Origin: Lachnospiraceae bacterium
GTDB taxonomy: Bacteria; Bacillota; Clostridia; Lachnospirales; Lachnospiraceae
DNA: 64,000 nt
Assembly: GCA_015056925.1 (NCBI GenBank)
Contig: SVFJ01000007.1
Location: 1 to 64,000, forward strand
Direction: 5' to 3'
Shown: positions 36,301 to 45,738 of the stretch, piece after piece
How positions within the stretch are numbered: the first letter of the stretch is position 1
Layout of the letters: every line of letters begins with the position of its first letter
Notes under the pieces: model-generated
What the model saw: the letters and a program-made list of their open reading frames with translations, nothing else
Databases searched by the model: none
Told to the model about the DNA's origin: nothing
Program-made: the position numbers and the translations under genes

Positions 36301-36547
36301 TCCAAACCTCTTAGATATGATTACAAACGGACAGTTTGACTTAATCATCAACTCTCCATTAGGCAAAGACGGTGTAAATGATGATAGTTATCTTCGTAAG
36401 GCAGCTATCAAGGCTAAGATTCCTTACATGACTACTGCTGCTGCTGCAAGTGCAACAGCACACGGTATCCACAACGTTAAGGAAAATGGTCGCTGTGAAT
36501 TAAAGTCAATTCAGGAATTACACAGTGAAATTACTGAGAAACAATAA
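33320..36547 (+). CDS. carB: Carbamoyl-phosphate synthase large subunit
   Basis: Makes carbamoyl phosphate from bicarbonate, ammonia (from the CarA glutaminase) and two ATP, for pyrimidines and arginine. The 1075-residue protein has the duplicated structure: first ATP-grasp half (about 1-400) starting [20 protein letters not shown], an oligomerisation region (about 400-550), second half (about 550-935) starting [19 protein letters not shown], and the C-terminal MGS-like allosteric domain (about 940-1075, ending near NPL-GKDG). Length is typical. No carA is adjacent, unlike the usual carAB order; the glutaminase must be elsewhere. ATG 33320 follows AGGAGG, and a terminator follows the stop. 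Confidence 0.97.
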   Translation: [1075 protein letters not shown]

Positions 36548-36556
36548 CAATACACA

Positions 36557-36584
36557 AAAGGGACTTCCAGTCGGAAGTCCCTTT
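36557..36584. terminator. Bidirectional terminator between carB and the GGDEF-EAL gene
   Basis: AAAGGGACTTCC (36557-36568) and GGAAGTCCCTTT (36573-36584) form a perfect 12-bp stem with a 4-base loop; short A/T tracts flank both sides of these converging genes. Confidence 0.85.
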
Positions 36585-36593
36585 ATGATTTCA

Positions 36594-39500
36594 TTATTCA
36601 TTTGCAAAGGTATATCTACCCTTACCATTACGCTTTGATTCGTATAATGCATCATCTGCTTTTTTGAAGATATCCTCAACCGGAAGATTTGCTGACTTTG
36701 TAATCGCAACTCCAATACTACAACCTATTCTCACATCACCCGAGGTATCTATACAACTTACCCTCTCTATCATAGCATATGCTTTAGAGGTCGCAATCTT
36801 TTTACTGTAAGAGCCGGGGATAAATGCAATAAATTCATCACCGCCAAATCTTCCAAGAATATCATCCTTTCGGAAGATTTCCCTTAGTGTATCTGCTACT
36901 TTGATTAATACCGTATCTCCTGCCTGATGTCCCAATTTATCATTTACCTGCTTAAAATTATCAACATCAATTACAAAAAGAATACCACCTTTATTCTCCT
37001 TGATAGATTTACCTACCTCTACTAAAGATGCATCATGATTTAGCAAATGAGTCATCGCGTCATGCTCTGCCTGTTGTTTCAAACCACTAAGCTCCTGCAT
37101 ATCGTTATCAATATCATCCGCACGACCGGCAATACGATAAATTTTACCATTTTCATCTGCAACACTGGTATAATACACACGATACCACTTAAAATTGCCC
37201 GTATTATCAAAGCAGGCCCTAAGCTCTCCCTTTCCGTTAACCGGTTTCTTCAAAGCCTCCATAAATGCATTCGCCAGCTTATGCAAGCTCTCATTATCCA
37301 ACCACTTATGCTCATCTATTTTCTTCAGGAAATGCTTCATTTGCAGTGTTTGTATCTCATTATTTTCCGTTGCAATTCGCACTGTCAAAGTATCAACAGA
37401 TGGCTCATAGTCATATGTAATCATTCCCGGAATCTCCGCCAGAGTGCGATACATAGTATTCTGCCATATCTGTTCCTGCAGCTTTTGCTTACGTTCATCC
37501 ATATCCGTGATAATAACATAGAACCACTTCTTACCGTTTGCATCTGTAAATAAACGGCCTACATCGTAGAACCATTTCAGGCTTCCGTCTGCTGTCTCCA
37601 CTCTGTATTCACAATATGTATAATTACCCACTGCAATCTCATCATCAATTTCCGCCAAAACACGTGCCCTGTCTTCCTTGTAGACAAAGTTCGGAAATCT
37701 GTTATTAAACTTATTATGGAACTCCTCAATCGTATAACCAAGCAATTCCAAAACAGTATCACTAACATATGCAAAGGTCTGGTCACCATCTACCTCATAC
37801 TTAAATAATCCACCCGGCATCTGTTCCAGGTGTGTATTTAACTCCTTAGTAACTGCACTTAATTCTGACTGAATCTCATGAACCTTGGTTACATCCTCAA
37901 CAAGCATAAAGAATATATGGCTATGTGCCCCCGATGAAACATGATGATAGGTTCCCATAATCCATCTTTCATTAATCTTCTGCTCAGACTCCCCCTTGGC
38001 TACTCCAAGCACAATCGCTTCCTCCAAGGTTGCCCTTAATTTTGCTTCTGCCGATTCCGTCATGGTTACCAGCAAATTATTTCTATATCTTTCGAATCGG
38101 TCTCTTGATATATTAACCGTTTTGTAAAAATCATCATTTACCAATAGAGCCGCCAGCTGTTCACCGTCATACTCCAATATCATGGCAGCGCCGATACAAA
38201 AGTCAAAGATAAATGAACTATTGCTGTTCGTGCGCATAAGCTCATTCAAATTCTTCAGCCCGGGTCCCTTAAAATCATTGAAAATAGTTCCCACTGACTG
38301 CTTCATCAAAAGCTTCTCAAATTCCGAAGCCGGCATCGGCTTTGCAAAATGATAACCTTGCATTACAACACAACCCAGATTTTTTAGGAAATTTGCCTGT
38401 TCTACATTTTCTACGCCTTCTGCAATAATCGGAAGTTCCAAACTGTTTGCCATACGAATCACTGCGCTAATGATATTACCGCCTCTTGAATCATGTCCCG
38501 CCTGACTCAAGAAGCGCATATCCAGCTTTAAAATATCAATCGGTACTTCCTTTAACATATTCAATGAAGAATATCCGCTTCCAAAGTCATCCATTTCAAT
38601 AATAAATCCCTGACTCTGAAGCCGCTCTACCATTGTAATTAAAAGCTCCGGCTTCTCCATATATGCACTTTCTGTAATCTCTAATCGAAGAGAACGGGTA
38701 GATAATCCATATCTTTTCACCAGACCATAGATATACTGACAAAAACCCGCCTCCTGTAAATCCATTCTGGATACATTCACCGCAATCTCTATCGGAACAT
38801 TTTTCGTATATTTTTCCCATTTCTGTGCATAGTCACATACCTGTTCCCACACATATCTGTCAAGCTGGGATATCTGTCCTGTCTTCTCCAATACAGGAAT
38901 AAACTCGCTGGGTAGAATTTCTCCAAGGATTGCATGCTCCCAACGGCACAATGCTTCCACACCAACCATCTGGCTTGTTACATAATTATACTGCGGCTGA
39001 AACCAAATAGATAACTCACCTTCATCAATTGCCTGCTTTAAACCTTTGCTAATTAAATTCTGTCTTCTCTGTTTCTCTCCCAACGCATCGCTAAAGAAAA
39101 CACACTTACTTCCGACATAACCTTTTCCGCTCTTTCTAGCAAGATTTGCATAGTCCAGCATTTGGTTAATATCCGGCGAGATAGTGTCCTGAGGTTTTAA
39201 CCAATATATTCCTGCCAGCATCTCTACATCATATCTAAAATCCGAATCTCTGAAAAAGTCTCTCAATTTATCGGAAATTACTGTAAAGTGCTTCTCAAGA
39301 TTCTCTCTACGCTCCTCATGTGTCAGCATGACAACAATATCCGCAGCAATACGTCCTACTGCCTCATCCTCACTCAGATTCTCTGAAATAACATCTATCC
39401 AATAACGAAGCAGACTATCTCCTGCTTCATATCCTAAAGTTTCATTAATAATCTTAAACTGACGCAAATCACAATACCAAAGAGCATATTGACAATCTTG

Positions 39501-39623
39501 ATTTTGTAAAATCAATCTTTTGGCCGCAGAACGGAATGCATTAAAATCTAAGCATCCTGTAAGCTCATCACGATTCCCATATGATGCACCATCACGCCTT
39601 GTTCGCATGTAGTCTCTTTCCAT
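36594..39623 (-). CDS. GGDEF-EAL-PAS-GGDEF cyclic-di-GMP turnover protein
   Basis: A 1009-residue cytoplasmic signalling protein. Residues about 15-170 are a degenerate GGDEF fold (GRIAADIV where active cyclases have GR-GGDEF). About 195-440 is an EAL phosphodiesterase domain with the metal and catalytic residues present (VEALCRW, VNVSRMD, EITES, EMDDFGSGYSS, ILKLDM, AEGVE, GYHFAKP). Then come a ligand-free linker, PAS-like domains (one about 625-745, with LLGYTIEEF) and a C-terminal GGDEF with intact GRFGGDEF (about 925-932). It may both make and break c-di-GMP. The start is ATG 39623, behind AAAGGAG; the frame reaching 39644 lacks a site. Confidence 0.92.
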   Translation of the reverse strand: MERDYMRTRRDGASYGNRDELTGCLDFNAFRSAAKRLILQNQDCQYALWYCDLRQFKIINETLGYEAGDSLLRYWIDVISENLSEDEAVGRIAADIVVMLTHEERRENLEKHFTVISDKLRDFFRDSDFRYDVEMLAGIYWLKPQDTISPDINQMLDYANLARKSGKGYVGSKCVFFSDALGEKQRRQNLISKGLKQAIDEGELSIWFQPQYNYVTSQMVGVEALCRWEHAILGEILPSEFIPVLEKTGQISQLDRYVWEQVCDYAQKWEKYTKNVPIEIAVNVSRMDLQEAGFCQYIYGLVKRYGLSTRSLRLEITESAYMEKPELLITMVERLQSQGFIIEMDDFGSGYSSLNMLKEVPIDILKLDMRFLSQAGHDSRGGNIISAVIRMANSLELPIIAEGVENVEQANFLKNLGCVVMQGYHFAKPMPASEFEKLLMKQSVGTIFNDFKGPGLKNLNELMRTNSNSSFIFDFCIGAAMILEYDGEQLAALLVNDDFYKTVNISRDRFERYRNNLLVTMTESAEAKLRATLEEAIVLGVAKGESEQKINERWIMGTYHHVSSGAHSHIFFMLVEDVTKVHEIQSELSAVTKELNTHLEQMPGGLFKYEVDGDQTFAYVSDTVLELLGYTIEEFHNKFNNRFPNFVYKEDRARVLAEIDDEIAVGNYTYCEYRVETADGSLKWFYDVGRLFTDANGKKWFYVIITDMDERKQKLQEQIWQNTMYRTLAEIPGMITYDYEPSVDTLTVRIATENNEIQTLQMKHFLKKIDEHKWLDNESLHKLANAFMEALKKPVNGKGELRACFDNTGNFKWYRVYYTSVADENGKIYRIAGRADDIDNDMQELSGLKQQAEHDAMTHLLNHDASLVEVGKSIKENKGGILFVIDVDNFKQVNDKLGHQAGDTVLIKVADTLREIFRKDDILGRFGGDEFIAFIPGSYSKKIATSKAYAMIERVSCIDTSGDVRIGCSIGVAITKSANLPVEDIFKKADDALYESKRNGKGRYTFANE

Positions 39624-39748
39624 GGCTTTTACTGCTCCTTTCATTGTTTTTCACATTTATAACGCATTGTTAAATAAATTGTATCACAATTCAAACAATT
39701 TGAATAGCTTTTTCAGAATTTTACACAATTCTTTGTATATACTAATAT

Positions 39749-39838
39749 AAAAAAGTGTTGCCCGGCGGCAACACTCTGCAAGAATCAGCTTCGCTGATTC
39801 TTGTTTAACTTCCACTACTTTTCGAGCACTTTCCTATA
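39749..39838 (-). repeat. 90-bp interspersed hairpin repeat, copy 2
   Basis: Same 90-bp sequence as 28785-28874 with about four mismatches and the same orientation relative to the neighbouring minus-strand gene. It starts at the T-run of the terminator of the gene at 39877-42222 and carries two hairpins, the last one AGTGTTGCC/GGCAACACT plus TTTTTTA on the minus strand. Confidence 0.85.
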
Positions 39839-39843
39839 AAAAA

Positions 39844-39867
39844 GGAGAATCCTTAATCGGATTCTCC
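39844..39867 (-). terminator. Terminator of the YetA-like gene
   Basis: GGAGAATCC (39844-39852), 6-base loop, GGATTCTCC (39859-39867); on the minus strand TTTTTTATAGG follows. Confidence 0.88.
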
Positions 39868-39876
39868 GCCACATAT

Positions 39877-42222
39877 TTATTCTGTAATCTTCTTCATAAA
39901 TTCCGGTAATTTTGAAATCGCACTATAATAAGTAATCAGTGGGATGAAACTCTGCCCAAAGGTCTTTGTTGATGCATTACCTACCACCACTGCATCCCCT
40001 GCAATTCTTTTTGTACCGCCAACTCCCGGACTGCTTGAAACGATTGCCTGCTTAAAGGTCAATAGACCGGGGTCCAGATATTTTTCATCTCCGGTCAGCT
40101 CATAAGCAATGGCAAGCGCCTCCAATAAAAGCGTATTATTACCCAATCGATTCAAGCTTGGAAGCTCTTTATAATAGAATAACCCTACCTCTTCCATATA
40201 GCAGCTTTCTATCAAATCATCTACTGCCCGAAGCAGCATTTGCTTTATTTCCTCATCCGGAAACTCACGATAATACCGCATGACACTACCTACTGCAACT
40301 GAAATCATAAAACCGACGCGAATTACCGTATTATCCGTATATGGAGCCAGCCAGTTACCATACTGCTCTTCCCACAGCTTAAAATTATTCAATATCCATT
40401 TACACTTAGCTAACCACTTCTCATCTCCTGTTTCCACATATAATGCTGTCAATGAACGCAAAGCCCAACCGGTTTCCCTTGCATTCATCTCCCCAACACC
40501 TGCATACATTGGCGTATCCAAGAGTCGCAGAACATTTTCTCCGATACCAAGAGCTGTCTCTAAACCTCTTTCATCACCCGTAAAGTGATAGTAATCCAGT
40601 AAGCCTTCAACCCATTCATGTGAGCACACCATGACACCGTTCTTACAATGACCGTTCGTATGCTCCCACTGTCCTCCAAGATAAAGAGAGTCTTTATGAT
40701 AATGACATACATCCACATCCATCCAATGACGGCATGATGCAATATTATAATCCATAAATCTTCGGATACCTGTACGGACATACTCCAACGCACAAGCATG
40801 TGGATAATCATATTCGTTATTACACCACACCAACTCACCATTTCCTCTTCCCTGTGCAGTATAATTCGGGTCCGGTGAATCTCCAAAATTCAATATTCCA
40901 TAGCATCGCGAATGCCCATCAGCCTTGGCAATCAGCGACTGTTCCACATCTATATTGCGATTCTTTGGAAAAATATCAGGATAAAGTCCCGATTCCTGAT
41001 AAACCCGTGATGAAAGATATGGTCTGTCAGGCATCTGATAAATCAAACTTCGGTTGTCCAGTTCCAACAGGCTTTCCTCGGCTTTATGGAAATGCAGTAG
41101 AAAGCGTTGTTCCCGCGACATTCCCGATTGCATTTCTACCTTTTCAATATTCTTAGGTACCAGCATCAGACTAATTCCATTCTTGTCAGCCAGTACAGCC
41201 TTCGGATAATTCTGCTGTGCCTGATATATCGAAGCACAAACACCACCTTTATCATCCGTACAATCAGCAAAAAAGGTTCCATAGAATACTTCCGCTATAT
41301 GTTCATTACTTTCCTTCATCAAATATGGCGCATCTACATACTTGCAAACCGCATTTCCGGCTTTTCCTACATAAAAATCCGTCTTATAATTTGAACTGGC
41401 AACACAGGTTCTAATCTCTTCAACAGGTGCCTGTCTTTCTATTTCTTCTAACTCTAAGATACCGTTCGTGTGCAGTCTCTCTCTTGCCGAAAAATCCTGC
41501 TCCGCTACCAGACTTCTGAATACCTTCTCATGCTGTGATACATCTGTCACATCTGTATGTCGAAATACATGAAAACTTAACGAAGCTATATGCAGGGAAT
41601 CCTCTGTTGTATTTATGATTCGATAAGCAATCTCTAACCATGGCTTATTAGCATATGCCGTCACAGATATCGTAAAGGCGATTTCTTTTTCCCCAATATT
41701 CCGTCCCTTAGCTGATATAATTGTTGCTACAGGACCTGTTTCCTGTACCTTCCAATCCTCTATCCAAACCTTGTATTGACACCCATCTCCATCCTCCAAT
41801 ACAGGTCCTACAAACTGTTCCTTTTCATATCGACAGCCCTCTGCTTCCAGCCATGAAAACAACTGACTGCTTTTATTCTCTACTGCAAAAGAAATCCTAC
41901 CGGTATGCACTGTTATTCTCTCTTCACTCTGCTCTATCCGCATATCAGGTGCATCTGACACAAACTCTGAATTCGTATCACATAGCAAAGTAGCACTCTG
42001 ATTTGCAGGCAAATCTGCCATAAAACGCAGAAACAGGAATCGTACCGAACCATCTCTGTGATAAGATGTTACCTTCTTCTGCATCGGTACTGCCTTACCG
42101 TTCTGAAGCACCGCAATCTTACTTAAATCCTTTAATTCCCCCTTCTTCATCGGAATACCGATATAACACGGCTCCTCTAGTCTTGGATAACGATACAGCT
42201 TGTCAAAATAAAGTTCCATCAT
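39877..42222 (-). CDS. YetA/PcRGLX-like (PL26-related) protein
   Basis: A 781-residue protein that resembles Bacillus YetA and the RIFT-barrel/alpha-toroid architecture of exo-rhamnogalacturonan lyases (PL26). The N-terminal third (about 1-270) is beta-rich, with PMQKKVTSYHRDGSVRFL; the remainder (about 400-760) is an alpha-toroid with repeated helices around WEHTNGHCKNGVMVCSHEW and TGDEKWLAK, as in sugar-chain processing enzymes. No signal peptide is seen. It is likely an intracellular enzyme on pectic side chains; the exact reaction is inferred. A GAGG site precedes ATG 42222. The GT39-like gene ends 27 bases upstream of it, in the same direction. Confidence 0.65.
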   Translation of the reverse strand: MMELYFDKLYRYPRLEEPCYIGIPMKKGELKDLSKIAVLQNGKAVPMQKKVTSYHRDGSVRFLFLRFMADLPANQSATLLCDTNSEFVSDAPDMRIEQSEERITVHTGRISFAVENKSSQLFSWLEAEGCRYEKEQFVGPVLEDGDGCQYKVWIEDWKVQETGPVATIISAKGRNIGEKEIAFTISVTAYANKPWLEIAYRIINTTEDSLHIASLSFHVFRHTDVTDVSQHEKVFRSLVAEQDFSARERLHTNGILELEEIERQAPVEEIRTCVASSNYKTDFYVGKAGNAVCKYVDAPYLMKESNEHIAEVFYGTFFADCTDDKGGVCASIYQAQQNYPKAVLADKNGISLMLVPKNIEKVEMQSGMSREQRFLLHFHKAEESLLELDNRSLIYQMPDRPYLSSRVYQESGLYPDIFPKNRNIDVEQSLIAKADGHSRCYGILNFGDSPDPNYTAQGRGNGELVWCNNEYDYPHACALEYVRTGIRRFMDYNIASCRHWMDVDVCHYHKDSLYLGGQWEHTNGHCKNGVMVCSHEWVEGLLDYYHFTGDERGLETALGIGENVLRLLDTPMYAGVGEMNARETGWALRSLTALYVETGDEKWLAKCKWILNNFKLWEEQYGNWLAPYTDNTVIRVGFMISVAVGSVMRYYREFPDEEIKQMLLRAVDDLIESCYMEEVGLFYYKELPSLNRLGNNTLLLEALAIAYELTGDEKYLDPGLLTFKQAIVSSSPGVGGTKRIAGDAVVVGNASTKTFGQSFIPLITYYSAISKLPEFMKKITE

Positions 42223-42248
42223 AGACCTACCTCACTTTCTCTACAAAA

Positions 42249-44000
42249 CTACTGAAACAAATACCTTTTAAAATAATAACCATCCAGTCCGCTATCTGCC
42301 TCTTTCAGGTGCTCAATTCCCATAGCAGACTTTACTTCCTCCAAGGTCGCATCCCTTTCATCCACAGGATTTGACAGATAAATCATAACACTCTGTCCCT
42401 CTTCATATTCATAACTCTCCAAAAATGCCATATTACTTCTGCGCAAAATCACACTTTTCTCACATTGGCTTAATATATAGGAATCCTTGGCATATGCCTG
42501 CCACGAAGTTTCAGGAATCATATACACGCATACCGTATTCTCCGGTACTTCTACTGTCAGCTGTCCATCATCCGTCAAATGCTCGGGCTTATACATAAAG
42601 CAATTAGATAACAAAAAGATTACCATTACCATCAATGCACATCCTACAGTTCGAAGCTTTTCATTTCGGCATAACAGTCTTCCATAGAAATCAATTGTTA
42701 ACATAATTGCCAGAAAGACAAAGGGCATAATACACATGATATAACGGTTATGAACCATCGGTGTTGATACTGCCACAAAGAAAAAATAGAAAAGCGGTGG
42801 CAGAAAAATCAGCCAATCCAAATCCCGGTGCTTCTTCTGAAACACTACAACAGCTGCTGTAACGCAGGCAAGCAAAAGTAATATCAATAAAACAACTGCC
42901 TGCCCTCCCATACAAGTCTTTGCAAGCTCTCGAAACATCTGCACAATCAGATTCCAGTAATTCTCTACACTGCTGATTGCCTCCCTGAAATCATCACCAC
43001 GATAATCAGAGAAAAAATGTTTCAAAGAAAACGGCCATATTACCACACCTATCACTGCTGCATAAATGTACTGCCTGATATAAGTCCAACTCTTCTTTAT
43101 CTGACCCGACTTACACATTATCACCAGCGCAGCCGCCATCATAAGCGCTGCATAAACCACATAATAATAAAGTGTATAATAGCCAAGCACCACTAAGATT
43201 ATCAATGTCAGCTTTTGTTTCCTTTTAAGTTCCCAGTTATTCTTCTGCAAATATAAGTGAAAATAACATAATGCCATCGTCAAAAGGGTAATCACTCCAT
43301 ACATTCTAAAAAATACCATATTAGACTGAAACCCCATACTAAGCCCATACACCAACACTGTCGCATAAGCAACCCATGATTTGGAAATGTACTGCCTTAC
43401 CATACGATACAGCAAAAGCAATGTTGCCATCAAAGCAACAAAATTCACACTAAATCCATGCCACTTGGAAAAACTTCCTGTAAACAAGGAGCATACCGTA
43501 TGTAATAAAATATAATAAAAGGGCGGATGCACATCAGCTCTCTGATTATAATATACAGAAACATAATTAAAGCCTGTCCCCTCTTCTACCGTTAAGTAAT
43601 TCTTATAATACTCTCCGGGCAGCCATGTAGTCTGCACCCAAGGCTGATTGTTATTATATTGTGCCTCTCTGTATTTCTCATACAAATCAGTCTGTCGAAA
43701 TTGAAAATCCGCTTCTTTCAATATCTGAAAGTCCTTCCAGAAATTACGCAATAGGTCGCCTATATTATTACCTGCACCGTATTCCTGCATGAAATCATTG
43801 ATACTGTAAGCTCCACTGTCACCTTCCTGAGGAAACGGCATATAATTACTGTTGGATAATCCATAGGAATAAATTTCATCTACATGAAAACCTTCTTTTC
43901 GATAACCATTCCATATCGATACTCCTGCCACTAACAACATGATAAGCAACAGCAGAAGACCTTCCCTCACTTTATCTTTACTATACTTCCCTGTTTTCAT
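42249..44000 (-). CDS. GT39-like membrane glycosyltransferase
   Basis: A 583-residue GT-C type membrane protein with about ten helices. The first extracytoplasmic loop after helix 1 carries the catalytic-type Asp-Glu pair (GFHVDEIYSYGLS, about residues 36-48), and DVHPPFYYILLHT is the typical dolichyl-mannose/ArnT-like second motif. It probably moves a sugar from an undecaprenyl-phosphate donor onto a surface acceptor outside the membrane. The long hydrophilic loop after helix 1 (about 40-155) is the probable acceptor domain. Co-directional with the YetA-like gene (27-bp gap) and preceded by a terminator of the upstream operon. Confidence 0.8.
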   Translation of the reverse strand: MKTGKYSKDKVREGLLLLLIMLLVAGVSIWNGYRKEGFHVDEIYSYGLSNSNYMPFPQEGDSGAYSINDFMQEYGAGNNIGDLLRNFWKDFQILKEADFQFRQTDLYEKYREAQYNNNQPWVQTTWLPGEYYKNYLTVEEGTGFNYVSVYYNQRADVHPPFYYILLHTVCSLFTGSFSKWHGFSVNFVALMATLLLLYRMVRQYISKSWVAYATVLVYGLSMGFQSNMVFFRMYGVITLLTMALCYFHLYLQKNNWELKRKQKLTLIILVVLGYYTLYYYVVYAALMMAAALVIMCKSGQIKKSWTYIRQYIYAAVIGVVIWPFSLKHFFSDYRGDDFREAISSVENYWNLIVQMFRELAKTCMGGQAVVLLILLLLACVTAAVVVFQKKHRDLDWLIFLPPLFYFFFVAVSTPMVHNRYIMCIMPFVFLAIMLTIDFYGRLLCRNEKLRTVGCALMVMVIFLLSNCFMYKPEHLTDDGQLTVEVPENTVCVYMIPETSWQAYAKDSYILSQCEKSVILRRSNMAFLESYEYEEGQSVMIYLSNPVDERDATLEEVKSAMGIEHLKEADSGLDGYYFKRYLFQ

Positions 44001-44037
44001 ACTAACTCCTTATGTCTGACTTCGACTCTGAATAAAA

Positions 44038-44069
44038 AACACACTTTTATTATCATAAAAAAGTGTGTT
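44038..44069 (-). terminator. Terminator of the KdpDE-like/Na-Pi operon
   Basis: AACACACTTTT and AAAAGTGTGTT (44038-44048, 44059-44069) form an 11-bp stem; the minus strand continues TTTTATTC. It is 26 bases past the stop of the Na/Pi gene. Confidence 0.88.
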
Positions 44070-44094
44070 CTACTATATTATATCATACTTATTA

Positions 44095-45738
44095 TTATGC
44101 GCCCATACAAAACTGAATCTTTACAACTTCATCTGAAATATTTAACGCATGGTCTCCAATTCTCTCAAAATCAGTCAACATCTCTGAAAACAGAATACTT
44201 CCCTCATCTGTACAGGTTCCTGCCTGAATACGGTTGAACATATTGTTGCGATATTCCTTTGTCATATCATCAATCTTCTGCTCAAGGCAAGCAATCTGTG
44301 CATGCCAGTCTACCACATCATCACTCTCAACAAGCAACAAAGCCAGCATTCTGTCACATATTCTCTGCATCTGTGCAATTTCTTCCTGCGCCATCTGAGA
44401 GAAATGAATATTCTTCTCTCGTATCATGTTAGAATAACCGGCCACATTGATTGCATGGTCTCCAATTCTCTCTATATTACTGGTAATCAGAAAATAGGAA
44501 CTAAAGATTCCGCTACCTCTTTCCGTTCTCTCATGTGCGCTAACACGGGAGATATATTTTGCAATCTCCTTATTCAGGTAGTCAATATATTCCTCTCCCT
44601 TTTCTACCTCCTCCATTACCTCTTCATCAAGATTGGCAAAAACATCAAACGCCTTATGTACATTATCCTTCGCCATAGTAAGCATTCTGCAAATCTCATT
44701 CTTTGTTTCCTCCATACTCATGGCTGAAACTCCTAATGCATCCTCATTGATATTCTTAATATGCTGCAAATGATGCACTAAATCCGTATCCTCTGCGATT
44801 TCTTTATCCTTCAACAGCTTTTCAGCAAACATGGCAAGATAATTACCAAATGGTATCAAAAGAATAGTGGTTGTTACATTAAATAACGTATGCATATTGG
44901 CAATCTGTGCTGACGCCTTATCCGGAGTAAAGCTCTCTACCCACATCACAAGCGGCGTTACCAGACATAATATCGTAAACACTACTGTACCGATTACATT
45001 AAAAGAAATATGTATCACTGTGGTTCTTCTTGCATTGCGACCGGTTCCGATGGATGCCAAAAGCGCTGTAATACAGGTACCGATATTCTGTCCGAATAAT
45101 ACATATACTGCACTGCTTAAACCAATGACTCCACTATCGGCCAAAGCCTGTAAAATGCCGACCGATGCAGAAGAGGACTGAATAACGGCAGTAAATACCG
45201 TTCCTGCCAAAATACCAAGAATCGGGTTTTCAAAGTTGGTTAACAGGCTTACAAAGCCTTCATGATTGGCAAGAGGCTTCATAGCTGCGCCCATCATATC
45301 CATACCAATAAAGAGAATACCTAAGCCTGCAAAAATATTTCCAATATGATGCAGCTTTACATTCTTAGAGAATACGACCATCGCCACACCTAAAAAGGCA
45401 ATGACAGGTGCAATTGCTCCCACATCCAAAGCAATCAACTGTCCTGTAATCGTCGTACCAATATTGGCACCCATAATAATCCAAACAGCCTGGCGCAATG
45501 TCATCATACCACAGTTAACAAAACCTACAACCATAACAGTAGTTGCTGATGATGACTGAATGATTGCCGTAATAACAGCACCAACCAATACTCCTAAAAA
45601 ACGGTTCGCAGTCAGCTTCTCTAAGATACTCTTCATCTTATTACCAACAGCAGCCTCTAAGCCTGCACTCATCATTTGCATTCCATATAAAAACAATGCA
45701 AGTCCGCCTAATAAACCAAATCCATCTGTCAGTGTCAT
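44095..45738 (-). CDS. Na/Pi cotransporter family protein (second copy)
   Basis: A 547-residue paralogue of the protein at 28919-30688: about nine membrane segments in the first 300 residues with the duplicated QSSS motifs (IQSSSATTVMVVGFVN, IQSSSASVGILQAL) and a PhoU-like cytoplasmic domain (about 335-545). Its ATG directly follows the stop codon of the response regulator (TAAATG), so the three genes form one translationally coupled operon behind a KdpDE-like two-component system. The transporter may be regulated by, or feed information to, the kinase. Confidence 0.92.
   Translation of the reverse strand: MTLTDGFGLLGGLALFLYGMQMMSAGLEAAVGNKMKSILEKLTANRFLGVLVGAVITAIIQSSSATTVMVVGFVNCGMMTLRQAVWIIMGANIGTTITGQLIALDVGAIAPVIAFLGVAMVVFSKNVKLHHIGNIFAGLGILFIGMDMMGAAMKPLANHEGFVSLLTNFENPILGILAGTVFTAVIQSSSASVGILQALADSGVIGLSSAVYVLFGQNIGTCITALLASIGTGRNARRTTVIHISFNVIGTVVFTILCLVTPLVMWVESFTPDKASAQIANMHTLFNVTTTILLIPFGNYLAMFAEKLLKDKEIAEDTDLVHHLQHIKNINEDALGVSAMSMEETKNEICRMLTMAKDNVHKAFDVFANLDEEVMEEVEKGEEYIDYLNKEIAKYISRVSAHERTERGSGIFSSYFLITSNIERIGDHAINVAGYSNMIREKNIHFSQMAQEEIAQMQRICDRMLALLLVESDDVVDWHAQIACLEQKIDDMTKEYRNNMFNRIQAGTCTDEGSILFSEMLTDFERIGDHALNISDEVVKIQFCMGA

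Noticed and set aside
37047-37553. 168-residue plus-strand frame
   Set aside because: Antisense shadow of the GGDEF-EAL gene, no ribosome site.
40799-40807. DnaA box TGTGGATAA
   Set aside because: A single match inside the YetA-like coding region with no cluster; expected by chance.
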